Part shown: positions 35,852-48,510 of the stretch, one piece after another | Layout of the letters: every line of letters starts with the position of its first letter | Position numbering within the stretch: the stretch's first letter is position 1 | NCBI GenBank assembly: GCA_001574975.1 | Contig: KQ965741.1 | Span: forward strand, 248,001-312,000 | DNA from: Gonapodya prolifera JEL478 | Lineage: Eukaryota; Monoblepharomycota; Monoblepharidomycetes; Monoblepharidales; Gonapodyaceae | Reading direction: 5' to 3' | Length of the DNA stretch: 64,000 nucleotides | Notes under the pieces: model-generated | What the model was told of the DNA's origin: nothing | Databases searched by the model: none | The model's input: only the letters and a program-made list of their open reading frames with translations | Translations under genes and position numbers: made by a program

Positions 35852-38800
35852 ATGGAGAACAAGCCTGCGGGAATCGACGTGCAGCCTGCGCTGCGTGCGC
35901 CGGAAATGTCGATCGTGTCCAACAAGCGACTGCGCGTGCGTACTCGTGAACGTTACTGCGATTCGCACGCTCAGAGACATCTCTCTCCTTCCCTCTTCCC
36001 TCACGCCTCACTCTCCGTCTTCCTCTCCCTCTTCCTCCTCTCCTCCACCCCAACACCCTCTCTCCCACTCCCGCAGCCATTCGAGCAGCTGCCCACGTTC
36101 ACCGCTCTCGCCGACTCCGTCAAGTACTCCCACGCATCTTTTGCCGCGCCCTCAGTCGCGCCATCTTCCCGCCCACTTCCCATTCCCTCTTCCAGTCCCA
36201 CAACCGCGAACCCTGCACCTGTACCTGCGAATGCTCCACTCCAGAAACAACAGTCATCAGTATGTAGCCCCATGTCTCACCCACTCACCTCCCTTTAACG
36301 CCTTCTCTACTTATCACACAGTCGATCTTCTCCTGGTTCTCTCGCCGCCAGTCAGAAATCCAACCTGTCCCGCCTCCCACCTCAAAGCTCCCCACCTTAC
36401 CACCCCTCCCCTCCGCACCTTCTACCACCACTCTTCCTGCTCCCTCCACCACCACCGCCCAACCGGCACAACCCACCACCCCTCCCAGCCTCATCCCCGC
36501 CGCACCCTCCTCGCGCAACATGTACCGCCACACCCTCCTCTCCTCCACAAACGCCTCCCTCCCCACGCGCCCGCTCACACTCGGCCGGCCGTACATGCTC
36601 CGCCGGATCGACGGCGCGCGGCCCATCCGCCCCGTCCTACGATGGCGCGACAACAAGAGGCTGCGGCGCCCAATGCCCCTCGGGACCGACGTGCGTGGGT
36701 TGGGCAGCGTCAGTGAGATGCCCGTTGCGGGTGGTGTTGGCGCCAGTAGGGAGATGCTGGCGGACGGCGTCGCGGATGACGGGGCCCGTGACGCTAACGG
36801 CGATGCTGGCGGAGACGGTGATAGTGATGGACTGGATGAGGGTGGAAGGGACAGCAGGCGCGCGAGCAAGAGCTGGAGCAGGAACAGGCGGGACGATACA
36901 GAGGCGGAGATGGCATTGGGGCTGGGAGTTGCGGAGGTCCTGCGGTTGGGGACAGGAGACGAATCCCTCACCGACATCTCCCCCCTCACACACCTGACCC
37001 CCGCGCTCGCGATCCCCGGCGTCGGACCGGACGGGCTCGCTTTGGCCGACGAGGGCGTCCTGGACCTGGACGCCGTGGAGGGTGGAAACGACCTTGGCGA
37101 CGAGGGCGACGCCTTCGACGACGAGGACAGCGACTTCGACGACCTCGACGAGGAGGAGGAGGACGTGCTCTCGGATGAGTCTTTCTTGGATGGGGATGGG
37201 GATGGGTCGGCCTCCGAAGCGGATCTGTCCCAGGGCTCGCGCTCACTCTACCCACTGTCGGCACGCCACTCCCACTCCCATTCCGCACTCACAGACCCTC
37301 CCACGCGTTTCACACCACACGACGCACACTCAAAACTCGACCCGCTCGACCTGCTCGACTCGTCCTCGGGCGACACGGACCACCAACCTGCGCCTGCGCG
37401 GGCGCGGATCCAGTCCAGACGAAGTTCCGCGGGGGCCACACTCATCCTCGACCGTCCTCCCACACTCCACCAACAAAGTCCTGCGTCGGACCTCCCCGAC
37501 AATCCTGCCGCGATCGGGCTTGAGGTTCCGCAAGAATCAGACCCCACCGCCACCGCCGCGGCTCTGCACGACCTTTTACTTTCAACCCTCAACGACGCAC
37601 TGGGCGGCCCACTTGGCGCGGCCCCGGCTCCGACGTCCGTGTCGCACCACGCGGTGGACGCTGCGATGCATCGTGGCTCGGGCGACGCCACGCACGCTTC
37701 ACCCACCGCTGCTGTCACCTCAACCCCTCACGTGGCTGCGTCCATTCTTGATCACACGGATCTATCCCCACCCTTGGACGCGCCACACACACACTCCAAC
37801 ACCGACTCCAACTCCACGCCTGCTCCCCTGGCACCAACGGCGGCGGCTGTAGCGCCCACGACCCTCCCCTCCTTCGCGCCCTTCGACGCCCTCCTCGACC
37901 GCATCGCATCGCGCCTACACGCCGCGCGGGCCGAGCTCCGTGCGACGCAGGCCCCACACGGGGGGCGGCGCAGGAGCACGTCGGCGCAAAGGACCGCGGC
38001 AGCGCGTGGAAGCAGCGTGGACGGCACGCGGGGAGGGCTTTCGGGCCGTGGCAGGGGCGGGGGCGGGGGCCGGGGACGCAGAAGAAGGGCGACCCATGCC
38101 GGGGGCGACGAGGACGGGTTGCTTGGTGCCACGGCCCTGTGGGGGGCCACGGCGAGTGGAGTTGGTGGGGAGCTTACCCAGAGCTGGAGCAGGAGCAGGA
38201 GCGGGTCGATGGGAGGTGCGAGCGGGTTAGGGTTTGGATTTGGAGGGTCCGGTGGCTGGAGGAGAGGTATTTTGGATGATGTTGGCGAGGGGTCTGGTGG
38301 GAAGAGTGGATCCGGGGAGGGCGCGGAGAAAGAGCAGCGGGTGGAAGACGGACCCGTTCGTGCGGGCATGCACGTGCAAGATACGCCGGCGGTGGCGGTG
38401 AGCCACATCACTGACGGAGTCTGTGGATCCACACTTGAGCACCACCACCACAACGATTCGGGGGCGGTAACACAAGACCTCGAGCCTGCCCCCGCTCCCC
38501 CTTCTGAGCACGGCAAAGACCAAGCGGGGCAGGAGGTTGCGTACGAGGTTTCGGCAGGAATTCGACCAAGGGAGGGTGGAAGCGGTGCGGAACGCACGCC
38601 CGTGGTGGAGCGAGGACCATTACCGGGGCTGGATGACCCGTCCCCTCCGCTCCAGGATAACGGGGAGAGAGTTGACGTCGCCCGAGGTGGGGAGCTTGAA
38701 GCAGTGCTCCGAGCGGACAAAGATGCCGGCCGAAACCTAACCCCGGTTTCAGGTCCAACAGAAGAAGCAGCGCTCCGAGTGGAAGAAGATGCCGGCCGAG

Positions 38801-41800
38801 ACCTGACCCCGGGTTCAGATCCAACAGAAAACGCCGGTGCAGTGGGGCAAAGGGAGGCGCGCCCTGCCATGTGGGCGACGGTGGCTCACGCTGGGAGTGC
38901 TGCGGCGGGTGGGTTGGAGCACTTGGTAGACGAGGCAAAGGTGGAGGGGAAGGTGGAGGGGAAGGCGGAGTCGAGCTCTGGGAATGTGGATGGTGTGATG
39001 GACGTCCAACCGGTGCTCACGGGAGCCGAGGATACCCCCGACGGGGAGCACCGGGACATTCAACTTCGGGAGGACCGGACGGAGATAGGTGGACGAGAAG
39101 AGTCGCACGTGGATTCCACAGTGGCGGCTTCCTCGGGAGTGCAAGTGGAGAGTGGGCCGGTGGAGGTTACCGAGGTCATGTGTTGCAAAGACATGCATTC
39201 TGAGACGGAGAAGGTTGTGTGTGACGAGGAGAACCAGCCTGCTGGGGTGGAGGCTATGCATGACCTGGGAAAGCAGGTGGAAGTGTATGCTGCGAAGGAG
39301 GGTGCAACGGGTGGGAGTGTTGAGGGCGCAAACGAAAATGTTGAGGATCGTCGTCTGACCTTGGGCCGTGATGCTCTTGGGTCACGTGAAGCGGAAAATA
39401 TACAGGCAATTGTTGTGGATACACTTCCAGCGAACCGGCGGGATGAAAGGAGACGAGAGGCTAACCTTGAGGAGGACGAGAAGTCAAGGGTTGATGAGCA
39501 GGAGAGCAATACTGAACAACCTGCGCCAGCTACGAAAGTACCTCTGGGACCTTTTGTTCGTAATCAAGAGGAGGTGAAACGAGGTGTGTTTATTATGGTG
39601 TAGCCCAATTCAAATGGATGCATGGAATGATACACATTCTCTTCCAGGTTTGGATGTTTCGCCCGATTGTCACACTCAGACCTTGGAGCTGGTACGGTCT
39701 GTGCCTGAGAGTTTGACAAATCTCAATGAGAGTGTTTGGTCGGCGACGGAAACGACCGTGGTGACTGGTAGACCGTGGAATTCTCACGATCGAAGTGGTC
39801 CCGGACTCGTCGAGCCCGAGGTGGAGCTACGGAAAGGTTCTTTGGAAACTACAATCTCAGAAACGGTACCGACACCCTCAAAGGCAGATGGGACGACAAT
39901 CTCGGGTGGCATTGTCGAACGCAAGTCGGAGACCTGTGACACGTCGGTTCACCTGAAATTGGGGACAGCGGCCGACAATCCTCGTCAAATGGATATGACG
40001 GACCCGAATGACGCGGAACCTGTGAGTGTGGACACAGTATCAGGTTGCTTCTCTGTGACACCGTACTGCGGCTCTCAGTTGTCCAACAACGTCGCACGGC
40101 ACATCGCTGACGCACCAACACCCCACATCAATCTCGCCGCTCGACCCTATCTCTCCGCATGGCGAGCACAAATGCTTCATCTTGATGAAGAGGCCACGGA
40201 AATCGACGCGCTGGTGTCGCAGATGAAGGGCTGGATTGGAAGAGCCGGGAAGGGTGAACAGACGGAAGTTGTAGAAAAGATTGCAGCGACACCGCCTTGC
40301 AAGCAACGTGGTGGAGACGTGCTAGAGTCCGTAGAGGCTCGGGTTACCACGCAAATTGTGTCAAGTGAGCCTGATGTGATCTTGGAAACGGCCTCCAAAC
40401 TATGCAATGATGCAAGCGAGGACTTTGCTGGTGATCAAGCAACGCAAGCTTTTACCGGAATGGAGGCAAATAATACGCCCTCGCTTCCATTGGATGCTGC
40501 TTTGGGGAACCTTGACGAATCAATTCTGGAAGCACTATCACGGATTGAGGAGACCGTTCAAATCTTACCGCTTGAGAGAACTGCACTCCCTGAACCGCAG
40601 TCGACTGAGCTTGGTGACAGTCTTGACCCAATTTCAACGAATCTAATTGCAACATTTGACATCCCTGAGAATGCAAGCAGCAACACGCAACATCAAGTGC
40701 AATTGCGGTCGGAACTCGAACATGAAGAAAAGGACTTTTCTGGCACGTTTGACTCGGCACCTATTGAGTATTCCACTACCGACACCAGTGGCCCTCGGGA
40801 AAGCGACTCAACTGGTATGCCTTGCTTTGCTCAAACTCGAGAGACTGGTCAATCACTCGTAGTTGTGGAAGCGTCAATGCGTCGTTGCATTGAAGAAAAT
40901 GCATCAGCTACTCAATGTGTTGTCAAAAATGAGTCGAAAGAAACATTAGGAGCATCATGGCACGCCATCAGAGTGGATGACGATGTCGTTGCTACAGTGT
41001 CACTTGACATACATAAAAGGGAAGAGTTATCAGGTGGTGGCAACTCCGAGGTCCAAGAACCAACATCCTCGTTACCTAGGAACAGTTCAAGTGCTCGTAT
41101 CCTTCGTGAAACTGGACCGCCAGATGTCGAATCTTTCTTGGCTGAGCCAACAAGAGACGTGCGAATGCCAAAAATGATTCAAACCCACTTCTCGAATTCT
41201 AGGCTCCTTCCTGAAGTGTTATCTCCACCCTCTCCTCAAAAGACTGAGAGTTTGCCAGACGAGCACTCATCGGACGTAATCTTCGCTCCAAACGACGAAA
41301 TATCAAGTGTAATAGAACCAAGGCAAGTTTCGAATGTTCAAATCGCAAACAGCATGGACTTGGTACCTGTCCTTTCGGACACCATTGTCGCCACTGAACC
41401 TCTTACATGTAGACCAGAAATTCAAGCAGACCTTAGATCATCAGAAATGACTGTCTCAGGGAATGCCACAGATTTGCGACTTGTTGGAAGTTCCGCTCAC
41501 GCAGGAATATCAAGGATGCCGCTCCTTTCCCAAACCAATATTGCAGCTGATCATGAGCCGGCTGTCGATCTCTCTTCTCGGGACGATGAAACCGCTCAAA
41601 GAATGGGGTCACCATCGAAAGCTGAAGAGGACGGAAGGAGTAACGAAGAAGCAATAACGTCTAATGTGAATGTACCATGCACTCCATCCATTCCGGAGAT
41701 CGAGCTTGGAGAACATCAAGAATCGTCACCAATAGTGGAACTAGAGCTGCCACAAAATTCCAACTGCAAACCCAATCAGACGCCCGCAAGCTCTCCGCTC

Positions 41801-43353
41801 TCGGTTGAAAACTACAGAGGGACACTGTCGTTGACGCTTACTACAGCATTGCAAACCGTTAACTCCGAGACTTTAGTCAAAGGAGTGCACGATGTTGTCG
41901 CAACTGTTCCTTCACCCGTTCCAATCGACCCTTTTAAACCAGAACTCCCCTTACAACTGGCGCCCGAGTTTGTCACGCCAAATATTTCCCCTGATCAGCC
42001 TGATACGATCGAAATGAAGCAAAGTGGCAATGTATTGCCCGAGGCAGTGAAATCGAACCTCTCGCACATGAATGAAGCACTTTCCATGCTTGATGACGTT
42101 CTCATTTCATTGTCGCGCCCCCTTCCTGTCGATCCTATTCAATCTAATACCGAAGATGAATTGCAAGTCGAAGTCAACGTAGGTGAAGGAGCTGGAAGTG
42201 TGGACGCTGTGCGTCAAGTACTTGCAATGCCCGAGAATACATCGATTCGCGAGGAAATTGGTCCGGTATCCGTTCAGCCCTCACCGAGGCACTCGCAAAT
42301 TTTTAACAACGAAGAGCAAACAAGCAATCTGTCCCACGTGCATGCTCAATTTGTGGACGCCGAAATGCCAGAAATTACAATGCGATTGGAAGATTTCGAC
42401 TGCCACCTGAAGATAAATGGGGACAAAATTGAGCTGACTACATCGACAAGATCATGTGAGTATTTTAAATGACCGTTTAATGCCAGTTCCACCGTTATAA
42501 TTTCCCTTCGATTGCTCAAAGTAAAAGCTGCCAAGTACTTCCCCCTTCCTCTTGGGCAAATCTTTCAGCTCAATCGAAGCTACGGCAAGGAGATAGACTC
42601 GCTCACGCTGCACGTACTGGTTACCCGACCTGATTCATCGGCCAAAGTGAAGATTATGAAACTGGAGCTTCCGGGACGTCGGGGTCGAACATTAACACAC
42701 TCCAAGCGTGGTACGAACGCTGCTCCAGAGGAGCATGTGGACCCTATTGTCTTGAATGAATTTGAGGCCGAGCTCCGCCGGAGAACAAGATTGATCAGAG
42801 TGCTACCAAGTGTTCACGTCGTGCTGGAGCCAGATGCGAGACTTGCTGACGCAAAACGGTCCACCGCCAGTTCTCTGCGCTCAATTGCAAAGGGCAGTAC
42901 GAAGCCGAATTCAGTAACTTTGCGCAAGTTCTGCGAAAAAAGTTTGAAACCTACCTGGGAAGATTATGGCATCAAGGAGATCCTATTTGCAGATATGGGC
43001 GCCCCACCGTCATTTTCTGATGCTGATGCGGTCCTTGTTCTGGGGGAACTTGTTGATTACCAGGCGTGGGTTGAAGATCGCCCACAGTCCACACGGAACA
43101 CTACCGTGGAACGTGGACAGCCTGTTGAGTTGGCAATAAAGGTGCTTCGAGGTATGTCAGAGAGCCAACTTTCTTTGTGAGTTTGCATTCACGAGAATAT
43201 CCAGAGGGACCGAACTCGGTGGTTGTTTACGATTCGCTTCCCTCTCTCGAGCATACTGGAATTAAGGCAGCACTGAGCAAAACTTTGGGGTCGATCTCGA
43301 ACGGCAGTAAAAGCACATTCACAACCTCAAGGTTCAGCAGGAAGGGGAAGTAA
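35852..43353 (+). CDS. Giant (~2,371 aa) mostly disordered protein, unknown function
   Basis: Six exons join in phase: 35852-35935, 36077-36259, 36322-39583, 39648-42455, 42522-43151 and 43205-43353. The N-terminus is basic (SNKRLR; SIFSWFSRRQ; GRPYMLRRIDGARPIRPVLRW), followed by Gly/Asp-rich and strongly acidic stretches (EDSDFDDLDEEEEDVLSDE), His/Ser/Pro-rich tracts and an Arg/Gly-rich block near 38040-38095. An internal duplication of ~23 residues occurs at 38695-38830 (DAGRNLTPVSGPTEEA, then DAGRDLTPGSDPTENA). Exon 4 is Ser/Glu/Thr-rich with short repeated amphipathic segments such as LGNLDESILEALSRIEETV and LSHMNEALSMLDDVLISL. The only folded-looking part is the C-terminal ~200 aa (KYFPLPLGQIFQLNRSYG ... 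VHVVLEPDARL ... VLVLGELVDYQAW). I do not recognise it. Possibly a scaffold, cytoskeletal or chromosome-associated protein. Confidence 0.75.
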
Positions 43354-43856
43354 GGTGGAACGGGGAGGATACGGGGATTGCACATATTTACATCTGAGTA
43401 TTTGTACCAAACTCTCTCTTTTGCAAGGAGGTTAAGAATTGGGGGGAAAGGATTGGGATTCCTGGGGCAATTAATGTGCACGTGTATGGTGTGTTTGCTC
43501 TCGATGTCAAAAGCAGCACATGTGAAGGATTGCATGAATCCTATAAAGAACTGGACTTAATACCATTGCTCTTTATTGAGTGAAGGGAACGAGCCTCGCT
43601 TCAAAGGGAGAAAAGGATAAAGGTGTAAAGGTGGAAGGGACATGCCTCCCACAACCAAGATCGGCCGTTCCGCGTTCCGCGTGTCTCAAAATACAAAATC
43701 AAACCAACACCCTCCGAGGGTCGATCAGCGGGCGCAAATCAAGCGTGTCTACTGGATCCGTAGCGAATCCCCCCGCCTGCAAAGCAGACGATACAACTCT
43801 CCCCCTCGATCGTGGAGTCTTCTTCCAAACGACAAAGGAACCCGGTCGTTCTCGCC
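43354..43856. other. Intergenic between the giant gene and the HAK/KUP gene
   Basis: About 500 bp. Open frames from 43580 and 43642 overlap the start of the transporter in other phases and are not convincing. Probably the terminator of one gene and the promoter of the next. Confidence 0.4.
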
Positions 43857-46800
43857 ATGTCGCGCCGACTTCCATTCCTTCGCTCGATCACGAGGACAGC
43901 AGCATCAGATGACACTTCGGCGCACCTCAAACCCTCTGGCTTTCCAACAGGGGCCTCGAAGGATGCCGACAATGTGCGCGACCAAAATACGGATTCAGAG
44001 AAGCAGAACAAGTACGCAAGAAGACGGTGGCCTAGCGACGGGGGGAGTGAGGTGAGAATTAGAACAAGAACGGGTCAAGGAGGCCACCCATCCTCTTTTT
44101 CTTCAAGTTGGCCCTGCACAACGGTCCACAAGACTGGCGGACAACACTGATGCTGACATACCTTAGCATAGGGTGAGACATAAACCTTCTCTCCGTTCGC
44201 CCCTCGTTTCACGCCAGAGAACTGTACTCATTTGCCTCAAACTGTTTCTTAGCACCGTCTTTGGGGATCTCGGTACTTCGCCTCTTTACACGATATCCGT
44301 CGTATTTACAGGAAAAGTAGTAACGACGGAGCGTGTTGAGGGAGTTGCGAGGTGAGCTAACGTGCCCTATGAATGGGGTTCGCCGGTGCAACTTCGATTT
44401 TCCCTTCGAAATAGCATCATTTTTTGGTCTTTCACGCTTGTGGTGATTGTGAAATATTGCTTAATTGTTCTCCGCGCTGATGACAATGGCCAGGGTGGAA
44501 CAATTGCGCTGTACTCGTTGCTGTGCCGGTGGGTGCCATAGCTGGATCATGCCATTATCGATCAATTCTTAAGCTAAACCTATTAGCTTCGGTGACTTCT
44601 CGTTGTCCGACCGGGACGCTCGCGACCTTACCATGTCATCCTTCACCACCCGCTCCGCTCTCCAGTCCTCAACGGGTGCGGGCTTGTCTGACACTGATGA
44701 CCCCGAGAAGTACAGAGAGAGAGAAGAGAGAAGACGAAAACTCATTGCAGTGGCCCTGCAAGGCTTTGTGGTATTCGGTGTGAGCCTTCTCCTTGGTGAT
44801 GGTGTGCTTACCCCATCAATTTCTGGTGAGCTTGAAACATTCAGCAAGATCTCCATTTCGTAATCAAAGCTTCAACGTTTCTGTCAACTTATAGTTCTCT
44901 CCGCAGTCGAGGGGATTGCTGTCCGAGCGCCTTCCTTTGAGCATGCGATCGTCCCAGTGACTTGCGCGATTCTCCTCGCACTTTTCGTCGCACAGAGCTT
45001 GGGAACGGGTAAAATAAGTGGCATGTTCAGTCCTATTGTTGTGATCTGGCTGTGAGTAGAATACTGTTGGAGTCACACACGACCATGGCTTTCCTATGTA
45101 TGAAGGTCGATCGCTGCTCTCCTAGGCTTGCAAACGGGGCAATCGGTGCATACAACATATCATTTGATCCTGCGATTTTCCGAGTACTTTCACCAAGTTA
45201 CGCTTTCCAATTTTTTATCGCAGAGGGGGAAGAAGCGTGGAAGCTGTGCGTATGCCTTTTGGGGTGAAGTGTTCACCGTCGACTTAATGTGCCTGTACTC
45301 TGACGATAGATTGGGTGCGATAATGCTTTGTATCACCGGCACCGAGGCGCTCTTTGCAGACCTAGGGCACTTTTCGCGAAATGCAATTCAACTTGCTGCC
45401 ATTTTCTTCGTGTACCCTTGTTTAAGTGAGATGCGACTGTTATTCCGCACAAACCATAGGGTTACATTGAGACTTCGTCGTTTTTGCAGCGCTGACTTAT
45501 CTTGGTCAAGCGGCTCACATCATCAGGGAGCCGGACATAATTGACCAAGTATATTGGCTTTCGGTACCCGGCCCAGTGTTCTGGTATGCTCACTTTGTCT
45601 GTGAGAAAACACAGAGAGTTTTCAAATCTCTCAATTCCATCCAGGCCAATGTTTGTCCTAGCAATTCTGGCGACGATCGTTGCATCTCAGGCGCTCATCT
45701 CTGCCTCCTTTTCAATCGTAAAACAGTGCATGGCACTGAGTTGCTTCCCGAAAGTTAAGATTATTCACACTTCGGCGAAACATGGTGGGAATCCTCGTTA
45801 GGTCATCGTTGGTGTTCGAAATATCAACATTCCCTCTGACCCAGCTGGACAAATATATTCGCCCGACATCAATTACCTCCTGATGATCGCCTGTATCATT
45901 GTGGTCATCGCGTTTGGCTCTTCCACGGCTCTAGCTGGCGCATACGGCATTGCAGTTTCTTTGGATGCATTTATGACAACTTTGCTTGTGACCGCGGTGA
46001 TGCGGATTGTCTGGGACGTTCCTTGGATAGGCACGTTGAGCTTTTTTTTATTTTTTGGAATGATCGATTTGTCGTTTCTCTCTGCCAACTTGCTCAAAGG
46101 TAGGTGTGATCGATCAAATCAATTGCATTTTGTAAGACCTTTCTTTGCGCAACACCAGTACCCCACGGTGGCTGGCTGCCCCTCGTTATGGCGGTAGCGG
46201 TTTCTCTGGTAATGGGCATTTGGCGATGGGGTAAAATGCAAGCAACAAAGTAAGCACCTAGAGCATGTGGATATGCGTCCGGCTGATGTTACGAACGCAA
46301 CCTTTGAAGATATCGGCACCACTTTCGCCGTACTTACCGTGACATGTTCCGTGTCTTGGCCATGAGTACTCCTCTCGATGGTGATGGCTCGGATGATGAT
46401 GAGGTAGAGCCGGATGATGTGTCAGAGAGCGACGAGTTTGACGAAACGGATGGAAAACTTGGAAAGCTTGCGACGAATGCAACGATAGATGACGGTCTGA
46501 GGTCCGAAGAAGAGGAGGTGCCTATGGTGACAGCAAATTTTGAAGTTGCACTCGTGGAACTGGGACACCCCATAACGAACGGAGCGTTGGAGAATTCCTT
46601 TGGACCGGAAGGTGCACTCTCAAACGATTTCTCAAAATCTCATGTGGTGCCTGCAGAAGCAACCAATATTCTGACCTCACAAGAATTGAGAGCCTCAAAG
46701 GTACTTGATCAAGAAGTGCACGTGACTGCGAGTGATGAGGATGTATCGCCGAGGACGGATAACGCCGCGGTTACCAGTACAAATGGCCACGAGCGACAGA

Positions 46801-48224
46801 GTGTAGCGTTCGCCGATACTACTCCTTCAGAGGACTTGCACTCAATTTCCTCAGAGAAGACTGGCGAGACTGAAGTCGCCGAGAACCCCCTGAAAAGTGC
46901 CTCCACCACTGATCCGAAGCCAACAACCGGAAATGATGCCACAACAACCGGAGTTGTGCATGCTCCCCTCCCGTCAGTACTTGAACCTCCTTCTAGCAAA
47001 GCGTTGGAGCCAGCGGCTGCCATCACAATCCCCTCCATCCATTTCGTTGGATCACCGAACTCTCCTATTCCACTCCCGATTTCCGCACCGCCACCTCCCA
47101 TCGGCATCCTGAGCAACAATGCAGAGACTTCACCCCCGTGGCGAGCGTCGTCCCTCATTGGCGAACTCGGCAACGGGCTCGGACACGGTATTCCAACGTC
47201 ACGTACCATCACTTCGGACACGCGGCGGATACAGATTGTTGATCCCCGGGGTCCAAATACACCCGACCACCGTCGCGCTGAACGAGAACCGAAGAGCGAT
47301 GATTCGGGAATGTCTCGGTTCCCAGGTGTCGGGTTCTTCTACACAGAGTCTGGCAGGGGCATTCCTGGTGTCTTTGCTCACTGGGTCAATTGTGTTGGTT
47401 CAATACCAGAGGTTGTGGTCTTTGTAACACTCCGACATACCCATGTGCCGTATGTCTTGGAGAATGAACGATGGCATGTCCAGGTATGGGTTCGGCGTGT
47501 TTAGAAGCATGCAACGCCATGACGAATTTCTTTCTTCTTGTGTAGAAACTCTTTCTTGAAGGATTTTGGAAAATCTCGGTTACGTATGGGTATTGTAAGT
47601 AGAGAAGACTTTGGTATCCTTTTTCTGAAGAAGATGAACCTGTTTTTGAAACAGTGGACATCCCTGAGGACGGTACAACATTTTCCGCGAAGGTGGTCGA
47701 TCACATCACGAAGGTGGAGCGACGATTTGCAGGGTGGGCGACAGGAAGTGGACCTTCTGATGACAGCGATGCGGGGCGACCAACCGAAATCACCATCGCG
47801 GACGCTGCGAAAAAGGGGGTGACGTACTTTTTGGGAAAGAAGAACTTGAAGCCAAAAGTAAGCACCTTTTATCTGGGGTGGGGGGTTATAACAAGCACGC
47901 AAATTTGACCACCATCCTGATCTTCTGATACAGCCGGACTCAAGCCTTTTCAGGCGCACTCTCTTGCAAATATACAAGTTCGAGGTGCGGAACTCCAGAC
48001 GGAGTAAGGGCGAGCTACGAACGCCAGACGATAGAACCATTGAGATCGGGTTCGTTCCCTGCTATGTATGCACCAGTTCACTTTCTCATTCGCTCACTCT
48101 ATTTTCACATGCTCAGACTCCATATGTCCATATAATTTGCTTTTTTAATTCCGCTTTCACCAAGTTCACAACTGTTCTTTCTTGCCTTTCACAGGTTTAT
48201 CGTTTTCGCGGGACTATTTCTTGA
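43857..48224 (+). CDS. HAK/KUP-family potassium transporter with a large acidic insertion
   Basis: Plasma-membrane K+ uptake carrier. ATG at 43857 ([19 protein letters not shown]) gives a cytosolic tail. TM1 carries the hallmark [19 protein letters not shown]; then [20 protein letters not shown] and [71 protein letters not shown] and [19 protein letters not shown]. Many short introns; the join 46249/46310 across a 60-bp intron keeps frame ([18 protein letters not shown]), so an apparent frame break there is not real. Between this and the conserved cytosolic block [21 protein letters not shown] sits a ~300-residue acidic, Ser/Thr/Pro-rich insert (46370-47300). The C-terminus has [11 protein letters not shown]-type and [16 protein letters not shown] sequence, stop at 48224. 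About 1,100 aa. Confidence 0.88.
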
Positions 48225-48510
48225 TTCGTTGCAGTGCACTCCAGAAAAAAAAAGAGCAATCAGTAATTCTTACAGGGCGGTAGTTTAGTCTCAGTTTTGT
48301 AGAAAAAGCTCGAACTCCTCTGTTACGCTAACATTGTCAAATTATTGACCTACGTGGCTCGAGTCGTGTTTCGGAAACGGTTTCGTCGGGTTTGGCTGTG
48401 TTACATGTAAAGTGGGTGGTCCTGTGCGATGTTTGTCATCAGACTACATGTGCACTCAGCGAGCATACGAACACTCTCCCGTGCTTCCCATCCTTATTGG
48501 CACTTTGTGT
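48225..48510. other. Intergenic
   Basis: Short A/T-rich stretch with an A-run near 48245 after the transporter stop; nothing recognised. Confidence 0.4.

Noticed and set aside
37752-38870. 372-codon minus-strand frame
   Set aside because: It lies wholly inside the large exon of the giant plus-strand gene; its Pro/Ser/Ala-rich sequence is the antisense of Gly/Asp/Arg codons.
46238-46345. Apparent frame break in the HAK/KUP transporter
   Set aside because: A 60-bp intron (46250-46309) joins MQATK to [13 protein letters not shown] in phase, so no frameshift is needed.
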